A stretch of 64,000 bases of DNA from Mycolicibacterium poriferae (GTDB lineage: Bacteria > Actinomycetota > Actinomycetes > Mycobacteriales > Mycobacteriaceae): contig NZ_AP022570.1 in the NCBI RefSeq assembly GCF_010728325.1, forward strand, positions 2,728,001 through 2,792,000, written 5' to 3'. Shown here piece after piece: positions 46,119-55,145 of the stretch (positions are counted from its first letter, which is position 1; every line of letters begins with the position of its first letter). Under the pieces are notes generated by a model. That model saw nothing but the letters and a program-made list of their open reading frames with translations, did no database searches and was not told the DNA's origin. The position numbers and the translations under genes were made by a program.

Positions 46119-46550
46119 TCAGCAGTACAGCCGCTCGAACTCTCGGATCGACCTGTCGATGTCGCCCTTGACCGCCCGCGCCGCCGCGGAACCGATCGGT
46201 CCGAACAGCGGTGCACCGCCGAGGTCCATGCGCACGGTGAACGTGCAGCCCTCGTCGGTGGAATCGACCTTCATCGACAGCGTGTAGCGCGTTCCGCCCA
46301 CACCCTCACCGCTGACCGACAGCGCCGTCGGCGGATCGAACTGGCGCACCGTCCACGTGACCCGATTGCGCATACCCTTGGCGCCGGCCACGCCCACGAC
46401 GGTGGTACCCACCTCGATCACCTCGGGCACCTCCGAGCGCCAGCCCTGGTGCATCGTCATCCAGTCCCCGAGGCTCGACAGGTCCGACGCGTGGGCCCAT
46501 GCCTGGTCGGCCGACAACGGCAAAGAGCGCGACATCTCCAGCTTGGCCAT
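46119..46550 (-). CDS. SRPBCC-fold protein (polyketide cyclase/dehydrase family)
   Basis: 143 residues with the START-like beginning MSRSLPLSADQAWAHASDLSSLGDWM and the Gly-rich C-terminal helix region. These proteins bind hydrophobic ligands; mycobacterial paralogues such as Rv0910 are toxin partners, but no antitoxin is next to this gene. It converges on truB with a 1-nt gap and follows sirR on the same strand closely. Confidence 0.8.
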   Translation of the reverse strand: MAKLEMSRSLPLSADQAWAHASDLSSLGDWMTMHQGWRSEVPEVIEVGTTVVGVAGAKGMRNRVTWTVRQFDPPTALSVSGEGVGGTRYTLSMKVDSTDEGCTFTVRMDLGGAPLFGPIGSAAARAVKGDIDRSIREFERLYC

Positions 46551-46559
46551 CCGAGGATG

Positions 46560-47279
46560 CTAGGCGATGACCCAGATGGCCTCGGCGGCTGGGCTTCCCA
46601 GATCCACCGTGGTCTCGGGCGGCTCGCCCGCACCGTCCGGGCCCGGTTGCGTGACCGCGACGGAGATCATGCCGGCAAAATCGCGGCGCGCGACCACCCG
46701 CAGCCGCGCATCCAGGCTGATCCCGACGGTGTCGAAATAACGCAGCATCTCCGGGTCGGCATCGGAGATGCGCGCGACGGTGCCGGCGTCACCGTCCTCG
46801 CAGACCGACAGCTGACGCGCCGGCGGGGTGGGCACCTGGCCGTCGGCCGCCGGGATCGGGTCACCGTGCGGGTCCCGGGTCGGGTGACCGAGCTTGGCGT
46901 CTATCCGGTCGAGCATCCGGTCGGAGACCGCGTGCTCGAGCACTTCGGCCTCGTCGTGCACCTCATCCCAGCTGTAGCCGAGCTCGCGCACCAGGAACGT
47001 CTCCATCAGCCGGTGTCTGCGCACCATCGCCAGCGCCGCGCGCCGACCGGCGTCGGTGAGCGTGACCGCGCCGTATTTCTCATGGTCCACCAGCCCCTGA
47101 TCGGCGAGTTTGCGGACCGACTCCGAGGCGGTGCTGGCCGATACGCCGAGGCGCTCGGCCAGCAACTTGGTGGACACCTTCTCGTGTGACCACTCCTGCG
47201 CGGTCCAGATCACTTTGAGGTAGTCCTGGGCCACCGTCGACAGATCAGCGGGGTCGGCGGGACTGCCTTCAGGGCTCAC
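46560..47279 (-). CDS. sirR: DtxR-family metal-dependent regulator SirR/MntR
   Basis: 239 residues. The N-terminal winged HTH has AERLGVSASTASESVRKLADQGLV; the metal-binding dimerisation domain has LMETFLVRELGYSWDEVHDEAEVLEHAVSD, whose E, H and E residues are the usual ligands; a FeoA/SH3-like C-terminal part ends VDLGSPAAEAIWVI. The M. tuberculosis orthologue Rv2788 responds to manganese. GTG start, directly after a candidate -10, so possibly leaderless. Confidence 0.9.
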   Translation of the reverse strand: MSPEGSPADPADLSTVAQDYLKVIWTAQEWSHEKVSTKLLAERLGVSASTASESVRKLADQGLVDHEKYGAVTLTDAGRRAALAMVRRHRLMETFLVRELGYSWDEVHDEAEVLEHAVSDRMLDRIDAKLGHPTRDPHGDPIPAADGQVPTPPARQLSVCEDGDAGTVARISDADPEMLRYFDTVGISLDARLRVVARRDFAGMISVAVTQPGPDGAGEPPETTVDLGSPAAEAIWVIA

Positions 47280-47286
47280 AACTGGA

Positions 47287-47309
47287 AAGTTTAGGCAATC
47301 ATCACCTGA
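47287..47309 (-). promoter_or_regulatory. Candidate sirR promoter with overlapping dyad
   Basis: On the reverse strand TAAACT lies 8 nt before the GTG, consistent with a leaderless start. An AGG/CCT dyad (AGGTGATGATTGCCT) overlaps it and could be an autoregulatory site for the metal regulator. Confidence 0.35.
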
Positions 47310-47360
47310 TCTGGGTGGTGCTGATGGGCCGGCGTTGACGTCGGGTCGTAGGCTTTGGCT

Positions 47361-48335
47361 GTGCAGCGCTGGCGAGGCCAGGGGGAGATCCCGACCGACT
47401 GGGGCCGATGTGTGGTGACCATCGGCGTCTTCGACGGTGTCCACCGCGGGCATCAGGAGCTGATCGGTCGTGCGGTCAAAGCCGGCCGGTCGCGCGGCGT
47501 GCCCACGGTGTTGATGACCTTCGACCCGCACCCGATGGAGGTCGTCTTTCCGGGCAGCCACCCGGCGCAACTGACCACGCTGACGCGTCGCGCCGAGCTG
47601 GTCGAGGAGATGGGCATCGACGTGTTCCTGGTCATGCCGTTCACTTCGGACTTCATGAAACTCACCCCCGAGCGCTACGTCCACGAACTGCTCGTCGAAC
47701 GCCTCCACGCCGTCGAGGTCGTGGTCGGCGAGAACTTCACGTTCGGCAAGAAGGCGGCGGGCAACGTCGAGTTGCTGCGCAAGGCGGGCGAACGGTTCGG
47801 CTTCGCCGTGGACTCGGTGAACCTGGTGGCCGAACATCACCGCGACGAGACGGTGACGTTCTCGTCGACCTACATCCGCTCGTGCGTGGATGCCGGTGAC
47901 ATGGTCACCGCGGCGGAGGCACTGGGCCGTCCACACCGGGTGGAGGGTGTCGTGGTGCGCGGCGACGGTAGGGGCAAGGTGCTGGGCTTCCCGACGGCCA
48001 ACGTCGCCCCGCCGATGTACTCGGCGATCCCCGCCGACGGTGTCTACGCCGCGTGGTTCACCGTGCTCGGACATGGCCCGGTGGTCGGCAGCGTCACCCC
48101 GGGGGAGCGCTACCAGGCCGCCGTCTCGGTCGGCACCAACCCGACGTTCTCCGGACGCACCCGCACCGTCGAGGCGTTCATCCTGGACACGACCGCCGAC
48201 CTGTACGGCCAACACGTCGCGGTCGACTTCGTGGCCCGGCTGCGCGGCCAGGAGAGGTTCGACTCGGTGGACGATCTGGTGGCGGCGATGGGTGCCGACA
48301 CCGAACGCGCACGCACCATCCTCTCCGCCCACTGA
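47361..48335 (+). CDS. ribF: Bifunctional riboflavin kinase/FMN adenylyltransferase
   Basis: 324 residues making FMN and FAD. The N-terminal FAD-synthetase domain has GVFDGVHRGHQEL and TFSSTYIRSCV; the C-terminal flavokinase domain has GRPHRVEGVVVRGDGRG, LGFPTANV and SVGTNPTF. GTG at 47361 (MQRWRGQGEIPTDWGRC) matches the M. tuberculosis start; a TTG two codons earlier is less likely. A 25-bp tandem array follows 3 nt after the stop. Confidence 0.95.
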   Translation: MQRWRGQGEIPTDWGRCVVTIGVFDGVHRGHQELIGRAVKAGRSRGVPTVLMTFDPHPMEVVFPGSHPAQLTTLTRRAELVEEMGIDVFLVMPFTSDFMKLTPERYVHELLVERLHAVEVVVGENFTFGKKAAGNVELLRKAGERFGFAVDSVNLVAEHHRDETVTFSSTYIRSCVDAGDMVTAAEALGRPHRVEGVVVRGDGRGKVLGFPTANVAPPMYSAIPADGVYAAWFTVLGHGPVVGSVTPGERYQAAVSVGTNPTFSGRTRTVEAFILDTTADLYGQHVAVDFVARLRGQERFDSVDDLVAAMGADTERARTILSAH

Positions 48336-48338
48336 CTG

Positions 48339-48476
48339 GCGGCCCGCCGCGGTGTCTGTCTGCGCGGCCCGCCGCGGGGTCTGTCTGCGCGGCCCGCCGC
48401 GGGGTTTGATTCGCGGCCCGCCGCGGTGTCTGTCTGCGCGGCCCGCCGCGGTGTCTGTCTGCGCGGCCCGCCGCGG
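48339..48476 (+). repeat. 25-bp GC-rich tandem repeat, six copies, between ribF and rpsO
   Basis: Units starting GCGGCCCGCCGCGG recur at 48339, 48364, 48389, 48413, 48438 and 48463, the third being 24 bp with a variant TTTGATTC tail. Each unit has the inverted repeat GCGG-CCCG-CCGC. The tail TGTCTGTC is the complement of GACAGACA in the cobO-cobB repeat, so the two arrays may share ancestry. It lies upstream of the rpsO promoter and may end ribF transcription. Confidence 0.85.
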
Positions 48477-48504
48477 TCGATTCGGTGGCGCCGCAACTCG
48501 CTGC

Positions 48505-48510
48505 TAAACT
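48505..48510 (+). promoter_or_regulatory. Candidate rpsO -10 hexamer
   Basis: TAAACT, a close match to TAnnnT, is preceded by GCTGC. It would give a leader of about 90 nt that contains the hairpin at 48555. Confidence 0.4.
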
Positions 48511-48554
48511 CCCTGCCGACCCGGCGCGCGCTGCAGTTCGCGGTGGCCGTGCCC

Positions 48555-48570
48555 CCGGAGTTTCCTCCGG
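48555..48570 (+). promoter_or_regulatory. rpsO leader hairpin
   Basis: CCGGAG-TTTC-CTCCGG forms a 6-bp stem with a tetraloop, 37 nt before the rpsO start. Ribosomal protein S15 often represses its own mRNA through leader structures. That role here is inference. A very similar stem occurs in the pnp leader. Confidence 0.5.
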
Positions 48571-48606
48571 ATTCGTGATCGCGGACCGAATTGATGGAGT
48601 TGTTTC

Positions 48607-48876
48607 GTGGCGCTTACCGCCGAACAGAAAAAAGAGATCCTCGGCCAGTACGGCCTGCATGACACCGACACCGGCTCGCCGGAGGCCCAGGTGGCGCTGC
48701 TGACCAAGCGCATCATCGACCTCACCGAGCACCTCAAGATGCACAAGCACGACCACCACTCGCGCCGCGGCCTGCTGCTGCTGGTCGGCCGTCGTCGTCG
48801 GCTGCTGAAGTACGTGGCGCAGGTCGACGTCGAGCGGTACCGCTCGCTGATCGAGCGCCTCGGCCTGCGCCGCTGA
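48607..48876 (+). CDS. rpsO: 30S ribosomal protein S15
   Basis: 89 residues, full length, with [18 protein letters not shown] and [22 protein letters not shown], whose key DTGSPE and DHHSRRGL motifs contact 16S rRNA helix 22. GTG start with GGAG upstream. It is followed by lppU and pnp as in M. tuberculosis. Confidence 0.98.
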   Translation: MALTAEQKKEILGQYGLHDTDTGSPEAQVALLTKRIIDLTEHLKMHKHDHHSRRGLLLLVGRRRRLLKYVAQVDVERYRSLIERLGLRR

Positions 48877-48907
48877 CCTGGGCTGTCACCTGCGCCGGGC
48901 CCCAGCA

Positions 48908-49411
48908 GTGCGTGCCCTGCTCGTCGCGTTCGCGACGACCGTGGCGGCAGGTCTGCTGACCGGGTGCTCGTCGTCGACGCCTGCCACGGAGCTCGTCGTG
49001 GGGGACTGTGTGCAGATGGGCGGGCCTCCCGACCGTCCTGAGGCGGCCGAAGCCCCATGCGGGTCGGCGGAGTCCAACTACAAGGTGGTGGCGGTGTTCT
49101 CCGGCTCGGCCGACACCGCCGAGGAGTGCCCGTCGGACGTCGACTCCTATTACTCGATGCGCGGGTCGTTCTCCGATTCGCGCACCACGGTGTGCCTGGA
49201 CATCGACTGGGTGGTCGGGGGATGCATGAGCATCGACACCAAGAGTGGGTCGGACCCCGTGCGGGTCGACTGCGGTGACGCGCAGGCGCCCAGACGTCAG
49301 CGCGCCACCCAGATACTGACCGATGTCGCCAACGCCGATCAGTGCGCCAGCGGCGTTGGCTACCCCTACGAGGAGCGCGCCTTCACCGTGTGTGTCGAGG
49401 ACGTGGCCTGA
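48908..49411 (+). CDS. lppU: Lipoprotein LppU
   Basis: 167 residues with signal LLVAFATTVAAGLLTGC, the lipobox being LLTGC, then SSSTPATELVVGDCVQ and seven further cysteines, so several disulfides are likely outside the cell. Length and position between rpsO and pnp match M. tuberculosis LppU (Rv2784c). Function is unknown. GTG start 31 nt after rpsO. Confidence 0.88.
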   Translation: MRALLVAFATTVAAGLLTGCSSSTPATELVVGDCVQMGGPPDRPEAAEAPCGSAESNYKVVAVFSGSADTAEECPSDVDSYYSMRGSFSDSRTTVCLDIDWVVGGCMSIDTKSGSDPVRVDCGDAQAPRRQRATQILTDVANADQCASGVGYPYEERAFTVCVEDVA

Positions 49412-49714
49412 ACCGGAGGGATTAGGGGTTTGCGGTGTACCGGGATGTACCATGGGTGCGTTCGGCTGCCGCAGGCGCGAACAACCGGGTGCGGTCCTCG
49501 CAGATCCGCAGGGATCGTTCCCGCGTGACACGACAGGAACCGCCCGATCGCGCGGTCTTCGGTAGTGGCTGCCGGAGAGAACTCCGGCCGCTTCGATCGA
49601 CGGCCGTCGACGCATCTGGGCTGGGGCTGCTCCGGGTTGACCCGGAGGCGGGACTTCGCGCGTGCCCACGCAAAACAGGTGAATGATGACCCCAGAGAGG
49701 CCGTACGGACGTTT
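49412..49714 (+). promoter_or_regulatory. pnp leader region with two mutually exclusive hairpins
   Basis: No gene is supported in these 303 nt. Two strong stems are present: GCCGGAG-AGAA-CTCCGGC (49571-49588) and CTCCGGGT-TG-ACCCGGAG (49630-49647). Their arms share CCGGAG/CTCCGG, so the 3' arm of the first can also pair with the 3' arm of the second. PNPase is autoregulated through its leader in other bacteria. A similar mechanism here is inference. Confidence 0.45.
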
Positions 49715-51982
49715 ATGTCTGTCGTAGAAATTGATGAAGGCGTGTTCGAATCGACCGCCGTGATCGACAACGGGAGCTTCGGCACCCGCACCATCCGCTT
49801 CGAGACCGGTCGGCTGGCCCAGCAGGCCGCCGGCGCCGTCGTCGCCTACCTCGACGACGAAACCATGCTGCTGAGCGCGACCACGGCCAGCAAGAGCCCG
49901 AAGGACCACTTCGACTTCTTCCCGCTGACCATCGACGTCGAGGAGCGGATGTACGCCGCGGGCCGCATCCCCGGTTCGTTCTTCCGGCGTGAAGGCCGGC
50001 CGTCCACCGACGCGATCCTGACCTGCCGCCTGATCGACCGTCCGCTGCGTCCCACGTTCGTCTCCGGGCTGCGCAACGAGATCCAGGTCGTCGTGACGGT
50101 GCTGAGCCTGGATCCCAAGGATCTCTACGACGTGCTGGCGATCAATGCCGCGTCGGCGTCCACGCAGATCTCCGGCCTCCCGTTCTCCGGGCCGGTGGGC
50201 GGTGTACGGGTCGCCCTCATCGACGGCCAGTGGGTTGCGTTCCCGACCGTCGAGCAGCTCGAGCGCGCCGTGTTCGACATGGTCGTCGCCGGCCGCAAGG
50301 TCGAGGAGTCCGATGACGTCGCGATCATGATGGTCGAGGCCGAGGCCACCGAGAACGTGATCGAGCTGGTCGCCGGCGGTGCCGGTGCACCCACCGAGGC
50401 CGTGGTGGCCGAGGGTCTCGAGGCCGCCAAGCCGTTCATCGCGACGCTGTGCGACGCGCAGGCCGAGCTGGCCGGCAAGGCCGGTAAGGAGACCGCCGAG
50501 TACCCGCTGTTCCCCGAGTACGGCGAGGACGTGTACTACTCCGTCGCCTCGGTGGCCACCGATGCGCTGTCCGAAGCGCTGGCCATCGCGGGCAAGAACG
50601 AGCGCAACGAGCGCACCGACGAGATCAAGGTCGAGGTGCTCGACCGGCTGGCCGAGCAGTACGCCGGCCGCGAGAAGGAGATCGGGGCGGCGTTCCGGTC
50701 GCTGACCAAGAAGCTCGTCCGGCAGCGCATCCTGACCGATCACTTCCGCATCGACGGTCGCGGCATCACCGACATCCGCGCCCTGTCGGCCGAGGTCGCC
50801 ATCATCCCGCGGGCGCACGGCAGCGCGTTGTTCGAGCGCGGCGAGACCCAGATCATGGGTGTGACCACGCTGGACATGATCAAGATGGCCCAGCAGATCG
50901 ACTCGCTGGGGCCCGAAACCAGCAAGCGCTACATGCACCACTACAACTTCCCGCCGTTCTCGACCGGTGAGACCGGCCGGGTCGGTTCGCCCAAGCGCCG
51001 CGAGATCGGCCACGGCGCGCTGGCCGAGCGGGCGCTGTTCCCCGTGCTGCCCAGCGTCGAGGAGTTCCCCTACGCCATCCGCCAGGTCTCCGAAGCGCTC
51101 GGCTCGAACGGGTCGACGTCGATGGGCTCGGTGTGTGCCTCGACGCTGTCGTTGCTCAACGCCGGTGTGCCGTTGAAGGCCCCGGTCGCGGGCATCGCGA
51201 TGGGCCTGGTCTCTGACGACGTGGAGGTGGAAGGCGGCGGTGTCGAACGGCGTTTCGTCACGCTGACCGACATCCTCGGCGCCGAAGATGCGTTCGGCGA
51301 CATGGACTTCAAGTGTGCCGGCACCAAGGACTTCGTCACCGCGCTGCAGCTCGACACCAAGCTCGACGGCATCCCCTCCAAGGTGCTGGCCGGTGCGCTG
51401 GCGCAGGCCAAGGATGCGCGGATCACGATCCTCGAGGTCATGGCCGAGGCGATCGACGAGCCCGACGAGATGAGCCCGTACGCGCCGAGGATCACGACGA
51501 TCAAGGTGCCGGTCGACAAGATCGGCGAGGTCATCGGGCCCAAGGGCAAGATGATCAACTCGATCACCGAGGAGACCGGCGCCCAGATCTCCATCGAGGA
51601 CGACGGCACCGTGTTCGTCGGTGCGGCCGACGGGCTTTCGGCGCAGGCCGCGATCGACAAGATCAACGCGATCGCCAACCCGCAGCTGCCCAAGACCGGC
51701 GAGCGGTTCCTGGGCACCGTGGTCAAGACCACCGATTTCGGTGCGTTCGTGTCGCTGCTGCCCGGTCGTGATGGTCTCGTGCACATCTCGAAGCTGGGCC
51801 GCGGCAAGCGGATCGCCAAGGTCGACGATGTCGTCAAGGTCGGTGACAAGCTGCGGGTCGAGATCGCCGACATCGACAATCGCGGCAAGATCTCGCTGAT
51901 TCTCGTCGACGAGGACGCCGACACCGAGAAGGCGGACAGCCCGGCTGACGCTCCTGTTGATGCCGCGACCGCCAGCAACTAG
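49715..51982 (+). CDS. pnp: Polyribonucleotide nucleotidyltransferase (PNPase / GpsI)
   Basis: 755 residues. Two RNase PH domains flank a helical domain; the second has [27 protein letters not shown], with key [11 protein letters not shown], and [13 protein letters not shown] near the active site. KH ([12 protein letters not shown]) and S1 ([13 protein letters not shown]) domains complete the exonuclease. ATG gives [10 protein letters not shown]; the in-frame reading upstream is the leader. It degrades RNA 3'-5' using phosphate and can synthesise tails. Confidence 0.97.
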   Translation: MSVVEIDEGVFESTAVIDNGSFGTRTIRFETGRLAQQAAGAVVAYLDDETMLLSATTASKSPKDHFDFFPLTIDVEERMYAAGRIPGSFFRREGRPSTDAILTCRLIDRPLRPTFVSGLRNEIQVVVTVLSLDPKDLYDVLAINAASASTQISGLPFSGPVGGVRVALIDGQWVAFPTVEQLERAVFDMVVAGRKVEESDDVAIMMVEAEATENVIELVAGGAGAPTEAVVAEGLEAAKPFIATLCDAQAELAGKAGKETAEYPLFPEYGEDVYYSVASVATDALSEALAIAGKNERNERTDEIKVEVLDRLAEQYAGREKEIGAAFRSLTKKLVRQRILTDHFRIDGRGITDIRALSAEVAIIPRAHGSALFERGETQIMGVTTLDMIKMAQQIDSLGPETSKRYMHHYNFPPFSTGETGRVGSPKRREIGHGALAERALFPVLPSVEEFPYAIRQVSEALGSNGSTSMGSVCASTLSLLNAGVPLKAPVAGIAMGLVSDDVEVEGGGVERRFVTLTDILGAEDAFGDMDFKCAGTKDFVTALQLDTKLDGIPSKVLAGALAQAKDARITILEVMAEAIDEPDEMSPYAPRITTIKVPVDKIGEVIGPKGKMINSITEETGAQISIEDDGTVFVGAADGLSAQAAIDKINAIANPQLPKTGERFLGTVVKTTDFGAFVSLLPGRDGLVHISKLGRGKRIAKVDDVVKVGDKLRVEIADIDNRGKISLILVDEDADTEKADSPADAPVDAATASN

Positions 51983-53306
51983 AGCGACAGCGCTGCGACG
52001 CGGGCGCCGCGGCGAGGACACCACCGCCGCGGTGCGCCGCACCGAACTGTCCGGTGGCCTTCGTGTGGTCACCGAGCACATTCCGTCGGTGCACTCCGCG
52101 TCGGTCGGGGTGTGGGTCGGTGTGGGGTCCAGGGACGAAGGCCGCACCGTCGCCGGTGCGGCCCACTTCCTGGAGCACCTGCTGTTCAAGGCGACGCCGA
52201 ACCGCACGGCGGTGCAGATCGCGCAGGCGGTCGACGCCGTCGGTGGTGAGTTGAACGCCTTCACCGCCCGTGAACACACCTGCTACTACGCGCATGTGCT
52301 CGACTCGGACCTTGCGCTGGCGGTCGACCTGGTCGCCGATGTCGTCTTGCGCGGGCGATGCCTGGTCGACGACGTCGAGGTCGAGCGTGACGTGGTGCTC
52401 GAGGAGATCGCCATGCGCGACGACGATCCCGAGGACACCCTCGGTGACGTCTTCCTGTCGGCGATGTTCGGTGAGCATCCCGTCGGCCGGCCGGTGATCG
52501 GCAGCGTCGACTCGGTTTCGGCGATGACCCGTGACCAGTTGCACTCCTTCCACGTGCGCCGCTACACCCCTGATCGCATGGTGGTCGCCGTCGCGGGCAA
52601 CGTGGACCACGACGAGGTCGTGAGCCTGGTGCGTGAGCACTTCGGACCGCATCTGGTGCGGGGCCGCACCCCCGTTCCGCCGCGCAAGGGTGCCGGCCGG
52701 GTCAGCGGTCGTCCGTCGCTGCAGCTGATCCGGCGCGACGCCGAGCAGACCCATCTGTCGCTGGGCGTGCGGACGCCGGGTCGGCACTGGGATCACCGTT
52801 GGGCGCTGTCGGTGCTCAACAGTGCGCTCGGTGGGGGGCTGAGTTCCCGTCTGTTCCAGCAGATTCGGGAGGAGCGCGGGCTGGCGTACTCGGTGTACTC
52901 CACGGTGGACACCTTCGCCGACAGCGGTGCGCTGTCGATCTACGCCGGGTGTCAGCCCGAACGGTTCGACGAAGTCGTGCGGGTGACCACCGATGTGCTG
53001 GCCGAGGTGGCGCGTGACGGCATCACCGCCGACGAGTGCCGCATCGCGAAGGGGTCGCTGCGCGGTGGTCTGGTGCTGGGTCTGGAGGATTCGGGTTCGC
53101 GGATGCACCGGATCGGGCGTAGTGAGCTCAATTACGGTACTCACCGCAGCATCCCCGACACCTTGGCCAAGATCGAGGCGGTGACGCTCGAGGAGGTCAA
53201 CGCCGTTGCCCGCCAACTGCTCACGCGCCAGTTCGGCGCCGCTGTGCTGGGCCCGGTGCGCACCAAACGCTCGCTGCCCAAACCGCTGCAGACTCTGGCG
53301 GACTGA
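51960..53306 (+). CDS. pepR: M16-family zinc protease PepR
   Basis: 448 residues. The inverted zinc motif HFLEH with the downstream Glu in the [13 protein letters not shown] stretch marks the catalytic half; RSLHRG-type [24 protein letters not shown], with key GLSSRLFQ, is the M16_C domain. The start lies inside the last 23 nt of pnp. The homologue is Rv2782c. Substrates are unknown. Confidence 0.93.
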   Translation: MPRPPATRATALRRGRRGEDTTAAVRRTELSGGLRVVTEHIPSVHSASVGVWVGVGSRDEGRTVAGAAHFLEHLLFKATPNRTAVQIAQAVDAVGGELNAFTAREHTCYYAHVLDSDLALAVDLVADVVLRGRCLVDDVEVERDVVLEEIAMRDDDPEDTLGDVFLSAMFGEHPVGRPVIGSVDSVSAMTRDQLHSFHVRRYTPDRMVVAVAGNVDHDEVVSLVREHFGPHLVRGRTPVPPRKGAGRVSGRPSLQLIRRDAEQTHLSLGVRTPGRHWDHRWALSVLNSALGGGLSSRLFQQIREERGLAYSVYSTVDTFADSGALSIYAGCQPERFDEVVRVTTDVLAEVARDGITADECRIAKGSLRGGLVLGLEDSGSRMHRIGRSELNYGTHRSIPDTLAKIEAVTLEEVNAVARQLLTRQFGAAVLGPVRTKRSLPKPLQTLAD

Positions 53307-53312
53307 CTCGGC

Positions 53313-54236
53313 ATGACATCTCTGTCACGTCGGCGTCTGATGGTGGGCGGCTTGTCGGTGACCGCGCTCGCCGCGTGTGGTCGTGCCGAGCCCCCTGTCC
53401 GCGACGATCCTCCTGTTCGTGACGACCCCACTTCGCCGGTTGCGCCCACCGACCCCCGGATCGAGGCGCTCGAGAGGCGCGAGGGGATCATCGTCGGGCT
53501 GCACGCCGTGGACCTACCCACCGGCCGCCGGCTCGCGCACCGTGCCAAGGACCGTTTCGCGATGTGCTCGACGTTCAAGGGTTACGCCGCGGCAGCTGTG
53601 CTCAGCCGCGTCGACCGTGGGCTGCTGGCACTGACCGACACCGTGACGATCGCGCCCGCGGAGCTGGTGACGTATTCGCCGGTGACAGAACCCCGGCTGG
53701 GTCAACCGATGACGCTGGCCGAGTTGTGCCAGGCCGCGGTGCAGCAGAGCGACAACAGCGCGGCCAACGCCCTGCTGCGCGTGCTCGGTGGTCCGCCCGC
53801 GATCACCGAATTCGCGCGCTCGATCGGGGACGAGGTGTCGCGGCTGGACCGCTGGGAGACGGCGTTGAACTCGGCCGTGCCGGGCGATCTCCGCGACACC
53901 AGCACGCCGGTGGCGTTGGGCACCGGCTACCGCGCACTGTTGGCCGGTGATGCGTTGGGCGGGTCGAGCCGTCAGACCCTGCAGGACTGGATGCAGGCCA
54001 ACGAGACGTCGAGCATGCGGGCCGGCCTGCCCGGGTGGTCCACCGCCGACAAGACCGGCAGCGGCGATTTCGGCACCGCCAACGACGTGGGGATCGCATA
54101 CGGACCGCAGGGCCAGCAGTTGCTGTTGTCGATCATGACCCGTTCTGCCGGCGATGATCCGGAGGCGCCGAGCCGGCGCGACCTGATCGGCGAGCTGGCG
54201 GCCCTGGTGGCGACCGATCTGTATGACGGGCAGTAG
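53313..54236 (+). CDS. Class A beta-lactamase, Tat-exported lipoprotein-like
   Basis: 307 residues. The leader [18 protein letters not shown] shows twin Arg and a lipobox with C22. The catalytic set is complete: S86-T-F-K89, S146-D-N148, E182-T-A-L-N186 and K247-T-G-S. It is a BlaC/BlaS-type penicillinase of the mycobacterial cell envelope. A short PPVRDD tandem duplication follows the Cys. In M. tuberculosis blaC is elsewhere (Rv2068c); here the gene directly follows pepR by 6 nt. The IS5-family element begins 6 nt after its stop, so nothing is lost. Confidence 0.93.
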   Translation: MTSLSRRRLMVGGLSVTALAACGRAEPPVRDDPPVRDDPTSPVAPTDPRIEALERREGIIVGLHAVDLPTGRRLAHRAKDRFAMCSTFKGYAAAAVLSRVDRGLLALTDTVTIAPAELVTYSPVTEPRLGQPMTLAELCQAAVQQSDNSAANALLRVLGGPPAITEFARSIGDEVSRLDRWETALNSAVPGDLRDTSTPVALGTGYRALLAGDALGGSSRQTLQDWMQANETSSMRAGLPGWSTADKTGSGDFGTANDVGIAYGPQGQQLLLSIMTRSAGDDPEAPSRRDLIGELAALVATDLYDGQ

Positions 54237-54239
54237 GCC

Positions 54240-54259
54240 CTAAAGCGTGTCGAACAACT
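54240..54259. repeat. Left terminal inverted repeat of the IS5-family element
   Basis: CTAAAGCGTGTCGAACAACT is the exact reverse complement of 56627-56646. Outer TA pairs (54241-54242 and 56644-56645) fit a TA target duplication, leaving 17-bp element ends AAGCGTGTCGAACAACT. The transposase stop lies in this repeat. Confidence 0.85.
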
Positions 54260-55076
54260 GGGTGCGGTCGAGTCGGCGTAGCAGTAGGGCGATCTGGCTG
54301 AGGTAGAGGAAGCCTTCGTGTGCTTTGAGGGTGACTTCGTAGTGGCGGTCGAGTCGTCGGCAGTGGTTGATCCAGCCGTTGGTGCGTTCGACCACCCAGC
54401 GTCGCGGTTGGACGATGAACCCGCGGCCGGGTTTCGGCCCGGACACCACGTCCACTGTGACACCGGCCCTGGCCGCGGCGCTGGTCACGGCCTGACCGGT
54501 GTAGCCCTTATCCACCCACACGTGGCTGATGGTCGGGGCGATGCGTTTTGCCTTGTGTAGCAGCGTGGGGAATGCCGCGCGGTCGGCGACGTTGGCAGCG
54601 GTGACGACGGCGGCGACCAGAACGCCGCCGGAATCGACGAGCACATGACGTTTGACGCCATCGACCTTCTTTGCCCCGTCGAACCCGCGCGGCCCGGCCA
54701 CCGGGGACGCCTTGACGCTGGAGGAATCAACGACGGCCGCGGTGGGTCGTCTGCGGCGGCCGGAGCGGGTACGGACCTCGCCGCGGACCGTGGTCAGGAT
54801 TCGCGCCCATGTGCCGTTGCGGCACCAGCGCAGGAAGTGTATGTGCGCCGCTGACCACGACACGGTGAAGTCGTGCGGCAGATGCCACCACGCGCACCCG
54901 GTGCGCAGCACATACAAGATGGCGTCGAGGTACTCGCGCCACCGCTGCGGTGGGCAGGGCCGCCCACCTCTGGGATGTTTCGAGACGAGGAAGCGGGCGA
55001 TGCGCGCCCACGCGGTATCGGACAGATCGGAGCGGTACCGGCGGCGCCGATCAGGTTTCGGGTCACATGACCACAA
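54240..55076 (-). CDS. IS5-family DDE transposase
   Basis: 278 residues. The first part has the DUF4096-type YRSDLSDTAWARIARFL and GRPCPPQRWREYLDAILYVLRTGCAW. The DDE triad appears as VVDSSS (D117), WVDKGYTG (D189) and VVERTNGW (E230) with the family R-x-x-x-R-x-x-Y/H-x pattern HCRRLDRHYE. It looks intact. A TTG is the first start in frame, so the real start is uncertain by several codons. The stop codon is part of the left terminal repeat. Confidence 0.9.
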   Translation of the reverse strand: MWSCDPKPDRRRRYRSDLSDTAWARIARFLVSKHPRGGRPCPPQRWREYLDAILYVLRTGCAWWHLPHDFTVSWSAAHIHFLRWCRNGTWARILTTVRGEVRTRSGRRRRPTAAVVDSSSVKASPVAGPRGFDGAKKVDGVKRHVLVDSGGVLVAAVVTAANVADRAAFPTLLHKAKRIAPTISHVWVDKGYTGQAVTSAAARAGVTVDVVSGPKPGRGFIVQPRRWVVERTNGWINHCRRLDRHYEVTLKAHEGFLYLSQIALLLRRLDRTQLFDTL

Positions 55077-55102
55077 ATCGTCATCACGGGTACCGACACG
55101 AC

Positions 55103-55118
55103 TGCGCTGGCCAGCGCA
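55103..55118. repeat. 16-bp perfect palindrome upstream of tnpB
   Basis: TGCGCTGGCCAGCGCA, 27 nt from the transposase start and 28 nt from tnpB. IS200/IS605-type elements carry subterminal hairpins at their left end, so this may mark the left end of the tnpB unit. Confidence 0.45.
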
Positions 55119-55145
55119 ACTTGTCAGCCAGTCATGAGACGCTCA

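Noticed and set aside
48339..48476. Possible CRISPR array
   Set aside because: The 25-bp units are directly tandem with no unique spacers.
48734..52279. A 1181-codon reverse-strand frame opposite lppU and pnp
   Set aside because: It is antisense to well-supported genes and has no family features.
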